This document shows positions 9,391 through 17,331 of a stretch of 64,000 nt of DNA, piece by piece. The position numbers were made by a program, and so were the translations under genes. Under the pieces are notes generated by a model. The model was given only the letters and a program-made list of their open reading frames with translations. It ran no database searches and had not been told where the DNA came from. Location: the NCBI GenBank assembly GCA_964484205.1, contig CAZAEZ010000006.1:62001-126000 (forward strand). The letters run 5' to 3'. Position 1 is the stretch's first letter. Each line of letters starts with the position of its first letter. The DNA is from M3007 sp964484205. GTDB lineage: Bacteria > Bacteroidota > Bacteroidia > Chitinophagales > Saprospiraceae.

Positions 9391-10195
9391 AATAGTTTTT
9401 CTTTTCTGCGAAGACGATTGCCATATGGGAATACTGGCAAATATAACAAGCGGCCTTGCCTCGGAGTATGACATTCGGACAGTGAAAACTGGTGGTGTAC
9501 GTGGGCAAAATGCTTTTGTGGAAGGATTTTTAAATAGGGGTGGCGCAAGTACCAGTAGCAGAAGTATTGTTTTCAGGGATAGGGATTTTGATTTTCCCAT
9601 CCCTGATAAGCCTGAACTCCGGGTAGAGGAGAAAGAAAATAAAAGTATTTGTACACTGTACCGAGTGACTGCCGAAAATTATTTACTTTCTCCAGAATTG
9701 TTCAAAGCGTACTTCCAACATCTTGGCAAGGCGACACAGATAGACTTCGCGGATATTTTTGAAACTTCTGCACGCCAAATTGCTACCTATTCAGCGGCTC
9801 GGCATACGCTTGCTTTTTTTCGTGATAATTTCAGTTTTCGCACTTCTTGGACACCACAAAGTGGCAAACTGCCTACTAGTCTTGATCGTGAATTCTGTCT
9901 TAAAAATGCATGGAGTCTTGTAGATGAAAAACAGGGTAAACTCTGCCCAATTAATCAAACAGAGTTTCAAGAAAAGTATGCTTCATTTTTCTCCAAGTTT
10001 GACGACAATTTCTTCCGTTCGCAGCAATATTTTATCTGGTTCAATGGAAAAGACTTGGAGACTTCAATTAACCAGAACCTGCCAAAAGGAAGTAGTATCT
10101 CTATGGAAGCCTATTACAGATTTGCTCTTCGCCAATTTGATTTTCGCCACTTCCCAGATCTTGTGCAGTTCCATAATTTTTTGACCACCCTTTAG
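9383..10195 (+). CDS. TOPRIM/DUF4435-like protein, PARIS AriB-like putative effector
   Basis: A 270-residue protein starting MSKIVFLFCEDDCHMG. It shows the acidic pattern of a TOPRIM-like nuclease fold: E10-D11-D12 after the first hydrophobic strand, FRDRDFD with D66, D68 and D70 after a second strand, and a later Glu in RVTAENYLLSPE (E98). The DUF4435 family, which includes the AriB nuclease of PARIS, carries the same order of motifs. It overlaps the upstream ATPase gene by 8 bp and shares its AT-rich codon use. The intact icmF starts 19 bp after its stop, so icmF is probably read through from this operon. AriB cleaves tRNA in the studied PARIS system; that activity here is inference from arrangement and motifs. 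Confidence 0.65.
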   Translation: MSKIVFLFCEDDCHMGILANITSGLASEYDIRTVKTGGVRGQNAFVEGFLNRGGASTSSRSIVFRDRDFDFPIPDKPELRVEEKENKSICTLYRVTAENYLLSPELFKAYFQHLGKATQIDFADIFETSARQIATYSAARHTLAFFRDNFSFRTSWTPQSGKLPTSLDREFCLKNAWSLVDEKQGKLCPINQTEFQEKYASFFSKFDDNFFRSQQYFIWFNGKDLETSINQNLPKGSSISMEAYYRFALRQFDFRHFPDLVQFHNFLTTL

Positions 10196-10214
10196 AAAGA
10201 TCATCCCATCCGCC

Positions 10215-13200
10215 ATGAAAAATCCACCGGCTTACCAACCGAAAAATAAAATTCGCCTCGTTACCGCCGCCAGTTTGTTCGACGGCCACGATGCTGCCAT
10301 CAATATCATGCGCCGCATCATGCAGAGCACCGGCGCCGAGATCATCCATCTTGGCCACAACCGTTCGGTGCAGGAAATTGTCAACTGTGCCATTCAGGAA
10401 GATGTGCAAGGCATTGCCATTACGTCGTACCAGGGCGGGCACATGGAATTTTTCAAATACATGTACGACCTGCTCCGGGAAAAAAGCGCCGGGCACATCA
10501 AAATTTTTGGCGGCGGCGGCGGCACCATCCTGCCTGCCGAAATTGAAGAACTGCAAGCCTACGGCATCACCCGCATTTACCACCCCGACGACGGCCGCGC
10601 CATGGGCCTGCAAGGGATGATCAACGATGTGTTGCAGCAATGTGATACCCCGATCGGAACAGGCGCAGGTTTGAATGGCGAAATGACCCGCTTTCAGAAA
10701 AAAGACCCCGGAGCCGTTGCCCGACTGATTACTGTCGCTGAAAATGATCCGGAATATTTTGAAAAAGAAGTAGCGCCGAAACTGGCACCTCCTGCAGGCA
10801 GCCAGCATAAAGTGCCCGTTTTGGGCATCACCGGCACCGGCGGCGCAGGGAAATCTTCTCTAGTTGATGAATTGGTGCGCCGCTTCCTGTTCGATTTCGA
10901 AGACAAAACGCTGGCCATCGTTTCGGTTGATCCGTCCAAGCGAAAAACCGGAGGCGCCTTGCTGGGCGACCGCATTCGCATGAATGCCATCAACAATCCG
11001 CGGGTGTACATGCGCTCACTGGCTACGCGCCAGAGCAACCTGGCGTTGTCCAAATACGTGCAATCGGCTGTGGAAATCCTGAAAGCCGCACAATTCGACC
11101 TGATCATCCTGGAAACCAGCGGTATCGGCCAAAGCGATACCGAAATCATCGATCACAGCGACCTGTCGCTCTACGTGATGACGCCCGAGTTTGGCGCCGC
11201 TACCCAACTTGAGAAGATCGATATGCTTGATTTTGCCGACCTGGTTGCCATCAACAAGTTCGACAAACGCGGCGCCCTGGATGCCCTCCGCGATGTACGC
11301 AAGCAGGTGCAACGCAACAGCAACGCCTGGGATGTTGCCGTCGACGACATGCCGGTGTTTGGCTGTATTGCCAGCCAGTTCAACGACCCCGGTGTGAACC
11401 AACTGTACCGCCGGGTGATGGATTTGCTGGTGGAAAAATGCGGCGCAGATTTCAAATCCGGCTTCAAGGCAACCGACGAGATGTCGGAAAAGATTTTCAT
11501 CATTCCCCCGCAACGCACCCGGTACCTGTCGGAAATTGCCGAAAGCAATCGCAACTACGACAAACAGGTAGAGGAGCAAGTTGATATAGCCCGAAAAATG
11601 TGGAGTTTGAAAAATGCCATCGAGCATTTGAACAAGTCGGCGGGTGACTCGAAGGCACCCGCCGACTCTGGCACTGTTGCACTGGTCAAAAAACTGGAAC
11701 AGGAGTACAATACCCTGGAAGATCAACTCGACTGGCGCTGCAAACGTATCCTCGAAAAACACGAAGCCCTGAAGGCTGCCTATGCCGCCGATGAATACGT
11801 GTACACCGTGCGCGACAAGGAAGTACGGGTGAAAACCTACACCGAAAGTTTGTCGCATACCCGAATTCCCCGTGTCGCTTTTCCCCGTTTTCAAGACTGG
11901 GGTGACATCCTGCGTTGGCGGCTACAGGAAAATGTACCGGGCGAGTACCCGTACACGGCCGGGGTGTTTCCGTTCAAACGCGAAGGCGAAGACCCCACCC
12001 GCATGTTTGCTGGCGAAGGCGGACCGGAACGCACCAACAAACGATTCCATTACGTATCGCAAGGTTTGCCGGCAGCGCGCCTGAGCACCGCTTTCGACTC
12101 GGTCACGTTGTACGGGGAAGACCCCGACTACCGCCCCGATATTTATGGAAAAATCGGCAACTCCGGCGTGTCGGTCTGCTGCCTGGATGATGCCAAAAAA
12201 TTGTATTCGGGCTTCGACCTCTGCGACCCCAAAACATCGGTTTCCATGACGATCAATGGACCTGCCGCCACAGTAGCGGCGTTTTTCATGAACGCGGCCA
12301 TCGACCAACAGTGCGAAAAGTACATTCGTGAAAACGGTCTCGAAGCGAAGGTGGAAGCAAAATTGAAAGAAAAATACAACGACCGCGGTCTGGCTCGCCC
12401 CCGCTACAATGCCGACCAACTTCCTGCCGGAAACGATGGATTAGGATTGCTGTTGCTGGGCCTTACCGGCGACGAAGTTTTGCCAAAAGAAACGTACGCG
12501 GAAATCAAGGCCCGGGCGCTGGCTGCCGTGCGCGGTACGGTGCAGGCTGATATTCTGAAAGAAGACCAGGCGCAGAATACCTGCATTTTCAGCACCGAAT
12601 TCAGCCTTCGGGTGATGGGCGATGTGCAGGAATATTTTATCAAAAACAACGTCCGGAATTTCTATTCCGTTTCCATATCCGGTTACCACATCGCCGAAGC
12701 GGGGGCCAATCCGATATCGCAGTTGGCTTTTACGCTTGCCAATGGCTTTACGTTTGTGGAGTATTACGCATCGCGCGGAATGCAGGTGGATAATTTTGCG
12801 CCCAATCTTTCCTTCTTTTTCTCCAACGGCGTGGATCCAGAGTATGCCGTCATCGGACGGGTAGCCCGCCGCATCTGGGCAAAAGCGATGCGCTGGAAAT
12901 ACAACGCCAAGCAACGGAGCCAAATGCTGAAGTACCACATTCAGACTTCGGGCCGCTCGCTGCACGCACAGGAAATTGCGTTCAACGATATCCGCACTAC
13001 CCTCCAGGCATTGTACGCCATTTTTGATAATTGCAATTCGCTGCATACCAATGCCTACGACGAGGCGATCACCACGCCCACCGAAGAATCGGTTCGGCGC
13101 GCCATGGCTATCCAATTGATCATAAACAAGGAACTTGGTTTGGCAAAAAACGAAAATCCGTTGCAGGGATCGTTTATCATCGAAGAACTGACCGACCTGG

Positions 13201-13631
13201 TGGAAGAAGCCGTGCTGGCCGAATTTGACCGGATCACCGAACGCGGCGGTGTACTCGGCGCTATGGAAACCATGTACCAGCGCGGCAAGATCCAGGAGGA
13301 AAGTTTGTACTACGAAACCCTGAAACACACGGGCGAACTGCCGCTTGTCGGGGTGAACACTTTTTTAAGCAAAGAAGGATCGCCGACAATACTGCCCAAA
13401 GAGGTGATCCGTGCAACAACGGAAGAAAAGGAAGATCAAATTCAAACATTGAAAAACTTGCACGCCACAAACGATTCCACGGCAAAAGAAGCGCTGCGCC
13501 GCCTGCAACAAGCTGCCGTTCGCAACGAAAATATGTTTGCTGAATTAATGGAAGCAGTGAAATGCTGCTCGCTGGGGCAAATTACCAATGCCCTGTTTGA
13601 AGTTGGTGGGCAATACCGGCGGAATATGTGA
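10215..13631 (+). CDS. icmF: fused isobutyryl-CoA mutase IcmF (B12 domain, MeaB-like GTPase, mutase)
   Basis: The 1,138-residue protein combines three parts. An N-terminal cobalamin-binding domain carries SLFDGHDAA (D23, H25; Ala replaces the usual Gly of DxHxxG) and HLGHN. A G3E P-loop GTPase chaperone follows, with GTGGAGKS at residues 207-214 and an NKFDKRGAL segment. The large mutase domain occupies the C-terminal half, with YTAGVFPFKREGEDPTRMF. This order and length are those of IcmF, which interconverts isobutyryl- and n-butyryl-CoA with adenosylcobalamin and carries its own G-protein chaperone; the Phe in AGVFPF is typical of IcmF and not of methylmalonyl-CoA mutase. The gene follows the defence pair closely and has lost its original promoter position to the insert. 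It probably serves branched-chain or fatty acid catabolism. Confidence 0.92.
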   Translation: MKNPPAYQPKNKIRLVTAASLFDGHDAAINIMRRIMQSTGAEIIHLGHNRSVQEIVNCAIQEDVQGIAITSYQGGHMEFFKYMYDLLREKSAGHIKIFGGGGGTILPAEIEELQAYGITRIYHPDDGRAMGLQGMINDVLQQCDTPIGTGAGLNGEMTRFQKKDPGAVARLITVAENDPEYFEKEVAPKLAPPAGSQHKVPVLGITGTGGAGKSSLVDELVRRFLFDFEDKTLAIVSVDPSKRKTGGALLGDRIRMNAINNPRVYMRSLATRQSNLALSKYVQSAVEILKAAQFDLIILETSGIGQSDTEIIDHSDLSLYVMTPEFGAATQLEKIDMLDFADLVAINKFDKRGALDALRDVRKQVQRNSNAWDVAVDDMPVFGCIASQFNDPGVNQLYRRVMDLLVEKCGADFKSGFKATDEMSEKIFIIPPQRTRYLSEIAESNRNYDKQVEEQVDIARKMWSLKNAIEHLNKSAGDSKAPADSGTVALVKKLEQEYNTLEDQLDWRCKRILEKHEALKAAYAADEYVYTVRDKEVRVKTYTESLSHTRIPRVAFPRFQDWGDILRWRLQENVPGEYPYTAGVFPFKREGEDPTRMFAGEGGPERTNKRFHYVSQGLPAARLSTAFDSVTLYGEDPDYRPDIYGKIGNSGVSVCCLDDAKKLYSGFDLCDPKTSVSMTINGPAATVAAFFMNAAIDQQCEKYIRENGLEAKVEAKLKEKYNDRGLARPRYNADQLPAGNDGLGLLLLGLTGDEVLPKETYAEIKARALAAVRGTVQADILKEDQAQNTCIFSTEFSLRVMGDVQEYFIKNNVRNFYSVSISGYHIAEAGANPISQLAFTLANGFTFVEYYASRGMQVDNFAPNLSFFFSNGVDPEYAVIGRVARRIWAKAMRWKYNAKQRSQMLKYHIQTSGRSLHAQEIAFNDIRTTLQALYAIFDNCNSLHTNAYDEAITTPTEESVRRAMAIQLIINKELGLAKNENPLQGSFIIEELTDLVEEAVLAEFDRITERGGVLGAMETMYQRGKIQEESLYYETLKHTGELPLVGVNTFLSKEGSPTILPKEVIRATTEEKEDQIQTLKNLHATNDSTAKEALRRLQQAAVRNENMFAELMEAVKCCSLGQITNALFEVGGQYRRNM

Positions 13632-13740
13632 GCATTGAGCCAGATATGGTTGTAGTTTTTACGCCAGGAAAAAGGGGAATGAGCAACAAGGCGCCCGGCA
13701 GCAAGCACTTGCTGCAAATGGAAAATTTTGAAAACAACAT
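13582..13740 (-). pseudogene. truncated 5' copy of the toxin-lipoprotein gene
   Basis: Read on the minus strand from the ATG at 13740, the sequence encodes MLFSKFSICSKCLLPGALLL, nearly identical to the start of the lipoprotein encoded from 17200. After IPLFPG the frame diverges, the lipobox Cys is lost, and it runs into a stop antisense to the icmF 3' end. Together with about 50 bp of matching upstream sequence it makes a direct repeat of about 130 bp with 17121-17249. It looks like the leftover start of a second, deleted toxin gene. Confidence 0.75.
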
Positions 13741-13790
13741 GAAAAACTGGCTTTTACAGGATTAGCGTACAGGTGCATACCAGGCTTGCA
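13661..13790. repeat. left direct repeat of the toxin module
   Basis: About 130 bp matching 17121-17249 in the same orientation with scattered substitutions and one 1-bp length difference. It covers the signal-peptide region and the 5' leader of the lipoprotein gene. The two copies bound the toxin/immunity genes. Confidence 0.85.
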
Positions 13791-13909
13791 TACCTCCAAA
13801 ACAAATGGATCTATACCCAACTGCGCCTTGACATTTGCAAAGCCTGTCCGCGCCGCGTCTTTTTTGAAGTGCCGCCAGGGGTTAATTTCTCTTGAATTCC
13901 TGCAAAACA

Positions 13910-13944
13910 AAACTGCCCGGCGAATGCACTACACCGGGCAGTTT
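13910..13944. terminator. bidirectional hairpin terminator between icmF and the immunity genes
   Basis: AAACTGCCCGG (13910-13920) pairs with CCGGGCAGTTT (13934-13944) around a 13-base loop, and T/A runs lie on both sides. It sits between the convergent icmF and the immunity gene ending at 13995. Apart from this hairpin and the truncated toxin start, the 13632-13994 gap shows nothing recognisable. Confidence 0.7.
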
Positions 13945-13994
13945 CTATTTCCAACACGTTATGTCAGGGGAATGAATAGCGTTTTTACATACTT

Positions 13995-14618
13995 CTACTC
14001 AAACACCTGAAGCACCTGCAAGGGCTTCGGTATATCATCTATGGTTTCCCACTGGTTGATTAGTTCCTCGGGCGATAATATTTCATTCATACTAATATTG
14101 AAACTTCCTTCTCCGTTAGAAAATAGATATAGCCACTTACCAGAGGAAAGACCGAATCCGATAACCTCCAAAGTTTTCTTTTTAATGAATATCTTATCTG
14201 GGAAAACAACATGTTGAGGGAAGAAATATTTAACTTCCTCTTCTCTTCCCGCAACAGTAAACTCTTCATTCTTAATTTCTCCTAATCCTACTATTTTAGT
14301 TACTGCTCCATAAAACGCAAGGTTTGAGGTATATAACTTGCTCGTTTGTTCAGCATCTTTTCGTTCAATAGCATTGGCAGTAATGCCATACAAATCTCCG
14401 GCAAGCGACTCCTCACCTTTTGAACTAAGTTCAATAATAATAGGATCTCTATTTTCAAAATAAAAATATTGAGGTCTCAGCCTTATAGGAAATAATACAT
14501 TGGCCGAGATGGTCTCGCCAAAATGGATGTTTGTGTATTGCGCGGATATATGAATATACTCTGCTCCGAGAAAATCTCGGAGCAGAGTAGGCAATTCGTA
14601 ATTACATTCAATATTCAT
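13995..14618 (-). CDS. immunity-like protein 2 of the toxin module
   Basis: I do not recognise the family. The ATG at 14618 (MNIECNYELPTLLRDF) is preferred to a TTG nine bases upstream and gives 207 residues. There is no signal peptide, so the protein is cytoplasmic. It shares a spaced pattern with the next gene upstream: KGEESLAGDLYG, FPDKIFIKKKTLEVIGFGL, KWLYLFSNGEG and LSPEELINQW correspond to KGRESIAGDLFG, LPDRILVSKNTMQLIGIEF, NWTYLISFGDR and LRPNEFMNQY. The two are therefore paralogues. Position directly downstream of a surface-toxin-like gene, small size and duplication all suggest an immunity protein; this is inference from context. Confidence 0.7.
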   Translation of the reverse strand: MNIECNYELPTLLRDFLGAEYIHISAQYTNIHFGETISANVLFPIRLRPQYFYFENRDPIIIELSSKGEESLAGDLYGITANAIERKDAEQTSKLYTSNLAFYGAVTKIVGLGEIKNEEFTVAGREEEVKYFFPQHVVFPDKIFIKKKTLEVIGFGLSSGKWLYLFSNGEGSFNISMNEILSPEELINQWETIDDIPKPLQVLQVFE

Positions 14619-14722
14619 GGTAGTCAAATTTTTAAATCAGAATCACCTGTCCCGTGATTTTCGCTCCAATACTTATCCATTTCATTTTAGCGTACAGCCC
14701 ATCTATTTTGTGTCACCCGACA

Positions 14723-15322
14723 TTATTCTATTTTATCAATCAACTTTAATGAGTTATTTATGTATTGATTCATAAATTCGTTTGGCCTAAGTAAAACATC
14801 CAAACATATTCTATAGTCTCTATCACCAAAAGAAATTAGGTAGGTCCAATTCTCTGTAATAAATTCTATTCCGATTAATTGCATTGTGTTTTTTGAAACC
14901 AAAATTCTATCCGGCAAATCTCCTGATCGTCCATACCAAAATTTTATATCTGCCTCATTCACTATTTCACGCTCTTCGACAGTTCCAAATGCATAAACAC
15001 CTTTTACTGTGTTTTTAAGATCGTTTAGTAAATGTTTTACACCATATCCTTGTTGAGCATAATTTCCTTTATCCCATAGTGTAAATTCAAAGCCAAAAAG
15101 GTCGCCTGCGATGCTTTCCCTTCCTTTCGGTGATACCAAATAAGCTATATGTTTCATTTTACTATGATTATAAAACGTAAGAATGAAGTCATTTACACCA
15201 ATAATATTGAGGTAGTTGCCTTCGAGTTGGACAGCACCTTGCCCAAAATTAACCCCTTGGAGCTGAGCATTAATTATTTCACTGCTAATTGAAGACAAAT
15301 CATATTTACAATATAATTCCAT
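14723..15322 (-). CDS. immunity-like protein 1 of the toxin module
   Basis: A 199-residue protein without signal peptide or membrane helix (MELYCKYDLSSISSEIINAQ). It is a paralogue of the product of 13995-14618, sharing the KGxESxAGDLxG, PDxIxVxKxT and LxPxExxNQ patterns. It starts 72 bp after the stop of the lipoprotein gene 15395-17200 on the same strand, and the three genes probably form one transcript. The order toxin, immunity, second diverged immunity is typical of polymorphic toxin loci that have collected spare immunity genes. I do not know the family, and no enzymatic motif is apparent. Confidence 0.7.
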   Translation of the reverse strand: MELYCKYDLSSISSEIINAQLQGVNFGQGAVQLEGNYLNIIGVNDFILTFYNHSKMKHIAYLVSPKGRESIAGDLFGFEFTLWDKGNYAQQGYGVKHLLNDLKNTVKGVYAFGTVEEREIVNEADIKFWYGRSGDLPDRILVSKNTMQLIGIEFITENWTYLISFGDRDYRICLDVLLRPNEFMNQYINNSLKLIDKIE

Positions 15323-15394
15323 AATTATTATTTTTCTCAGTATACAATATCATTTGATTCGAGGCCATTTTTGAGATGGCCTCTAGCCTGGACT

Positions 15395-17200
15395 TTAGCA
15401 AAATCGCATTTTAAATGGAAGTCCATTTCCTTTTTGGATGCTAATTGTTGGGCAATTTGGCGGTGAAGTAGAAGCAGGATAGAACTTCATGGTAAAGCTA
15501 TTTCCTCCAAGAATAAAAGTCGCAACTAATTCATTTCCGTTTCCACAATGTATATTATCAGGATTAACACCAAATATAGAAATCAACTCATCCCAAAAAT
15601 CTAAAGGATCGCCAGCATCACTGATTCGTGCTCCTTGCGTGTTATTAATCCACTTTACTTTAGTATAAACTACATCAAGTTTATTCTTCAAAACCTGATA
15701 CAACCTATACACTACATCGTCACCCAAATTTTTCGCCTTTTTTAAGACTTTGTAAAAGTCCCCCATTTTATCGGCAATATTCACAATACCTATTGTCAAA
15801 TTTGCCGCTTTGACCAAAGGCAACACCCTTCCCCCTTCGTCTAATGCCGTAACCACACACTCCCAAAGGCCCTCTAAAATATTACCCTGCTCGAAATGTT
15901 GTTTTATGATGGGCGCACTCGTGACAAGGGTGCCCCCAGGCAGTAAATCAATGAGCACCGCCTTCAACGCCTCTGCAAGTTGCTCAACGATCATATCCAT
16001 GAGTGGATCGCCAACCGGTACACCTTCAATATCCGAAATGAGTTCCACCACAGCTGAATTGTTCTGCTGAAGCATTGTCAGATAGGCTTTAGCAACGGCC
16101 ACTGCTACAACCTTGTCATTGGAGTGAGGCAATGGCGGGTCATTATCTTCTGTGGGCGGATTAATATTGTGGCTGCTTAAAAACGCATGTATAGCAGGAA
16201 CCAATTCCGGGTTATCTGTCATAACCTGTATTAATTCCTTCTCCGCATTTGTGAATTTGCATATCTGAACAATTTCATTCAATTGAATAAAAGTGGCCAG
16301 ATCAAAGCCCGCCGGCAATTCGTTCGTGTGTTCCTCAAAAAACGAAATCGGCAGCCCGCCGGTGAAGGCCAGCCAGTAGATTGGATAACTGTTGATATTA
16401 AGACTGTCGCCCGGAGTACCACCGCCGCCACCACTGCTGCCACCACCGCCGCCACTCGTATTGCCCGGATTCGGTGGCCCACCACCAGTATTGACAAAGT
16501 TATCGCAACTCCAAATCGAAAGCGTGATATTGGTCATGTACCAGGCACAGTCCAAGGCTACTACTACTTCACAAGTGGGCACCAAATAATTCACATTGAT
16601 CTGCACACAGTGCACTTCCCGATCTGATACAGGCATGATATGATCCACTAAAATAGTATCAGTCCCGCCAACTACTGCCCCCGAATCCACATAAATCGCA
16701 TATCTAAAATGCTGGGCAAGGTCAAAAAATACATAGGCGCCGGTAAAGGTTTGGAAGTCCAAATCCCCATTACACGCAGCATAATAGGTAGAATCCGCTA
16801 CATACACGACAAGATCGGCGTTAATGGTATCCGGCCCGATTTTACTGAACAGCAATTTGGCGCCGGTTCTGCCATGATTTGCACTTTTGAACATGCTATC
16901 CGGCAATGGAACGGTCAAAATTTCACGACCCGATAGTGCCTGCCCAATAAAAGCATCGTTCCAACGTGGTTCCATTTTGATAAACTGGCTTTCATCCAGA
17001 CTATTCATTACAGAACCTTGTTTTTTTGAAAAAAACACCATCGCCTCCGCCAACGAAATCGGATAATTCTGAGCAGCCGCAAGTCCCGGGTCAAACTGAA
17101 CCGGCGCCGAGCGGTCTTTCTGACAAGAAAAAAGGGAGAAGAGCAACAAAGCGCCCGGCAGCAAGCATTTGCCGCAAACGGAAAATTTTGAAAACAACAT
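15395..17200 (-). CDS. surface lipoprotein with Gly-rich hinge and putative C-terminal toxin domain
   Basis: The 601-residue protein begins MLFSKFSVCGKCLLPGALLL and has a lipobox LFSC with Cys26 followed by QKD, close to the lipoprotein export signal (Q-K-D/E) that sends Bacteroidota lipoproteins to the outside of the outer membrane. Residues 27-235 form a beta-rich N-terminal domain. A Gly/Ser/Pro hinge lies at about 237-268, a helical region (LVKAANLTIGIVNIADKMGD, VLKKAKNLGDDVVYRLYQV) follows, and the last 100 or so residues form a compact unit (KWINNTQGARISDAGDP ... FILGGNSFTMKFYPAS ... KGNGLPFKMRFC). This build of export signal, hinge, pre-toxin helices and small C-terminal domain, followed by two immunity-like genes, is that of a polymorphic toxin. 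I do not recognise the terminal domain, and toxicity is inferred. Confidence 0.7.
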   Translation of the reverse strand: MLFSKFSVCGKCLLPGALLLFSLFSCQKDRSAPVQFDPGLAAAQNYPISLAEAMVFFSKKQGSVMNSLDESQFIKMEPRWNDAFIGQALSGREILTVPLPDSMFKSANHGRTGAKLLFSKIGPDTINADLVVYVADSTYYAACNGDLDFQTFTGAYVFFDLAQHFRYAIYVDSGAVVGGTDTILVDHIMPVSDREVHCVQINVNYLVPTCEVVVALDCAWYMTNITLSIWSCDNFVNTGGGPPNPGNTSGGGGGSSGGGGGTPGDSLNINSYPIYWLAFTGGLPISFFEEHTNELPAGFDLATFIQLNEIVQICKFTNAEKELIQVMTDNPELVPAIHAFLSSHNINPPTEDNDPPLPHSNDKVVAVAVAKAYLTMLQQNNSAVVELISDIEGVPVGDPLMDMIVEQLAEALKAVLIDLLPGGTLVTSAPIIKQHFEQGNILEGLWECVVTALDEGGRVLPLVKAANLTIGIVNIADKMGDFYKVLKKAKNLGDDVVYRLYQVLKNKLDVVYTKVKWINNTQGARISDAGDPLDFWDELISIFGVNPDNIHCGNGNELVATFILGGNSFTMKFYPASTSPPNCPTISIQKGNGLPFKMRFC

Positions 17201-17249
17201 GAAAACTGGTTTTTACAGGATTGGCGTGCAGGTGCATACCTGGCTTGCA
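17121..17249. repeat. right direct repeat of the toxin module
   Basis: The partner of 13661-13790. It covers the first 26 or so codons and about 50 bp of leader of the intact lipoprotein gene. Similarity stops at the shared gcttgca; beyond that the flanks are unrelated. Confidence 0.85.
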
Positions 17250-17331
17250 GAGGGTCATTCCAGTCATCCCCGGTTGCCACCCCTGCATACGGCATTGTTA
17301 AACGCATTGGTCAACAGATAGCAGTAATCTT

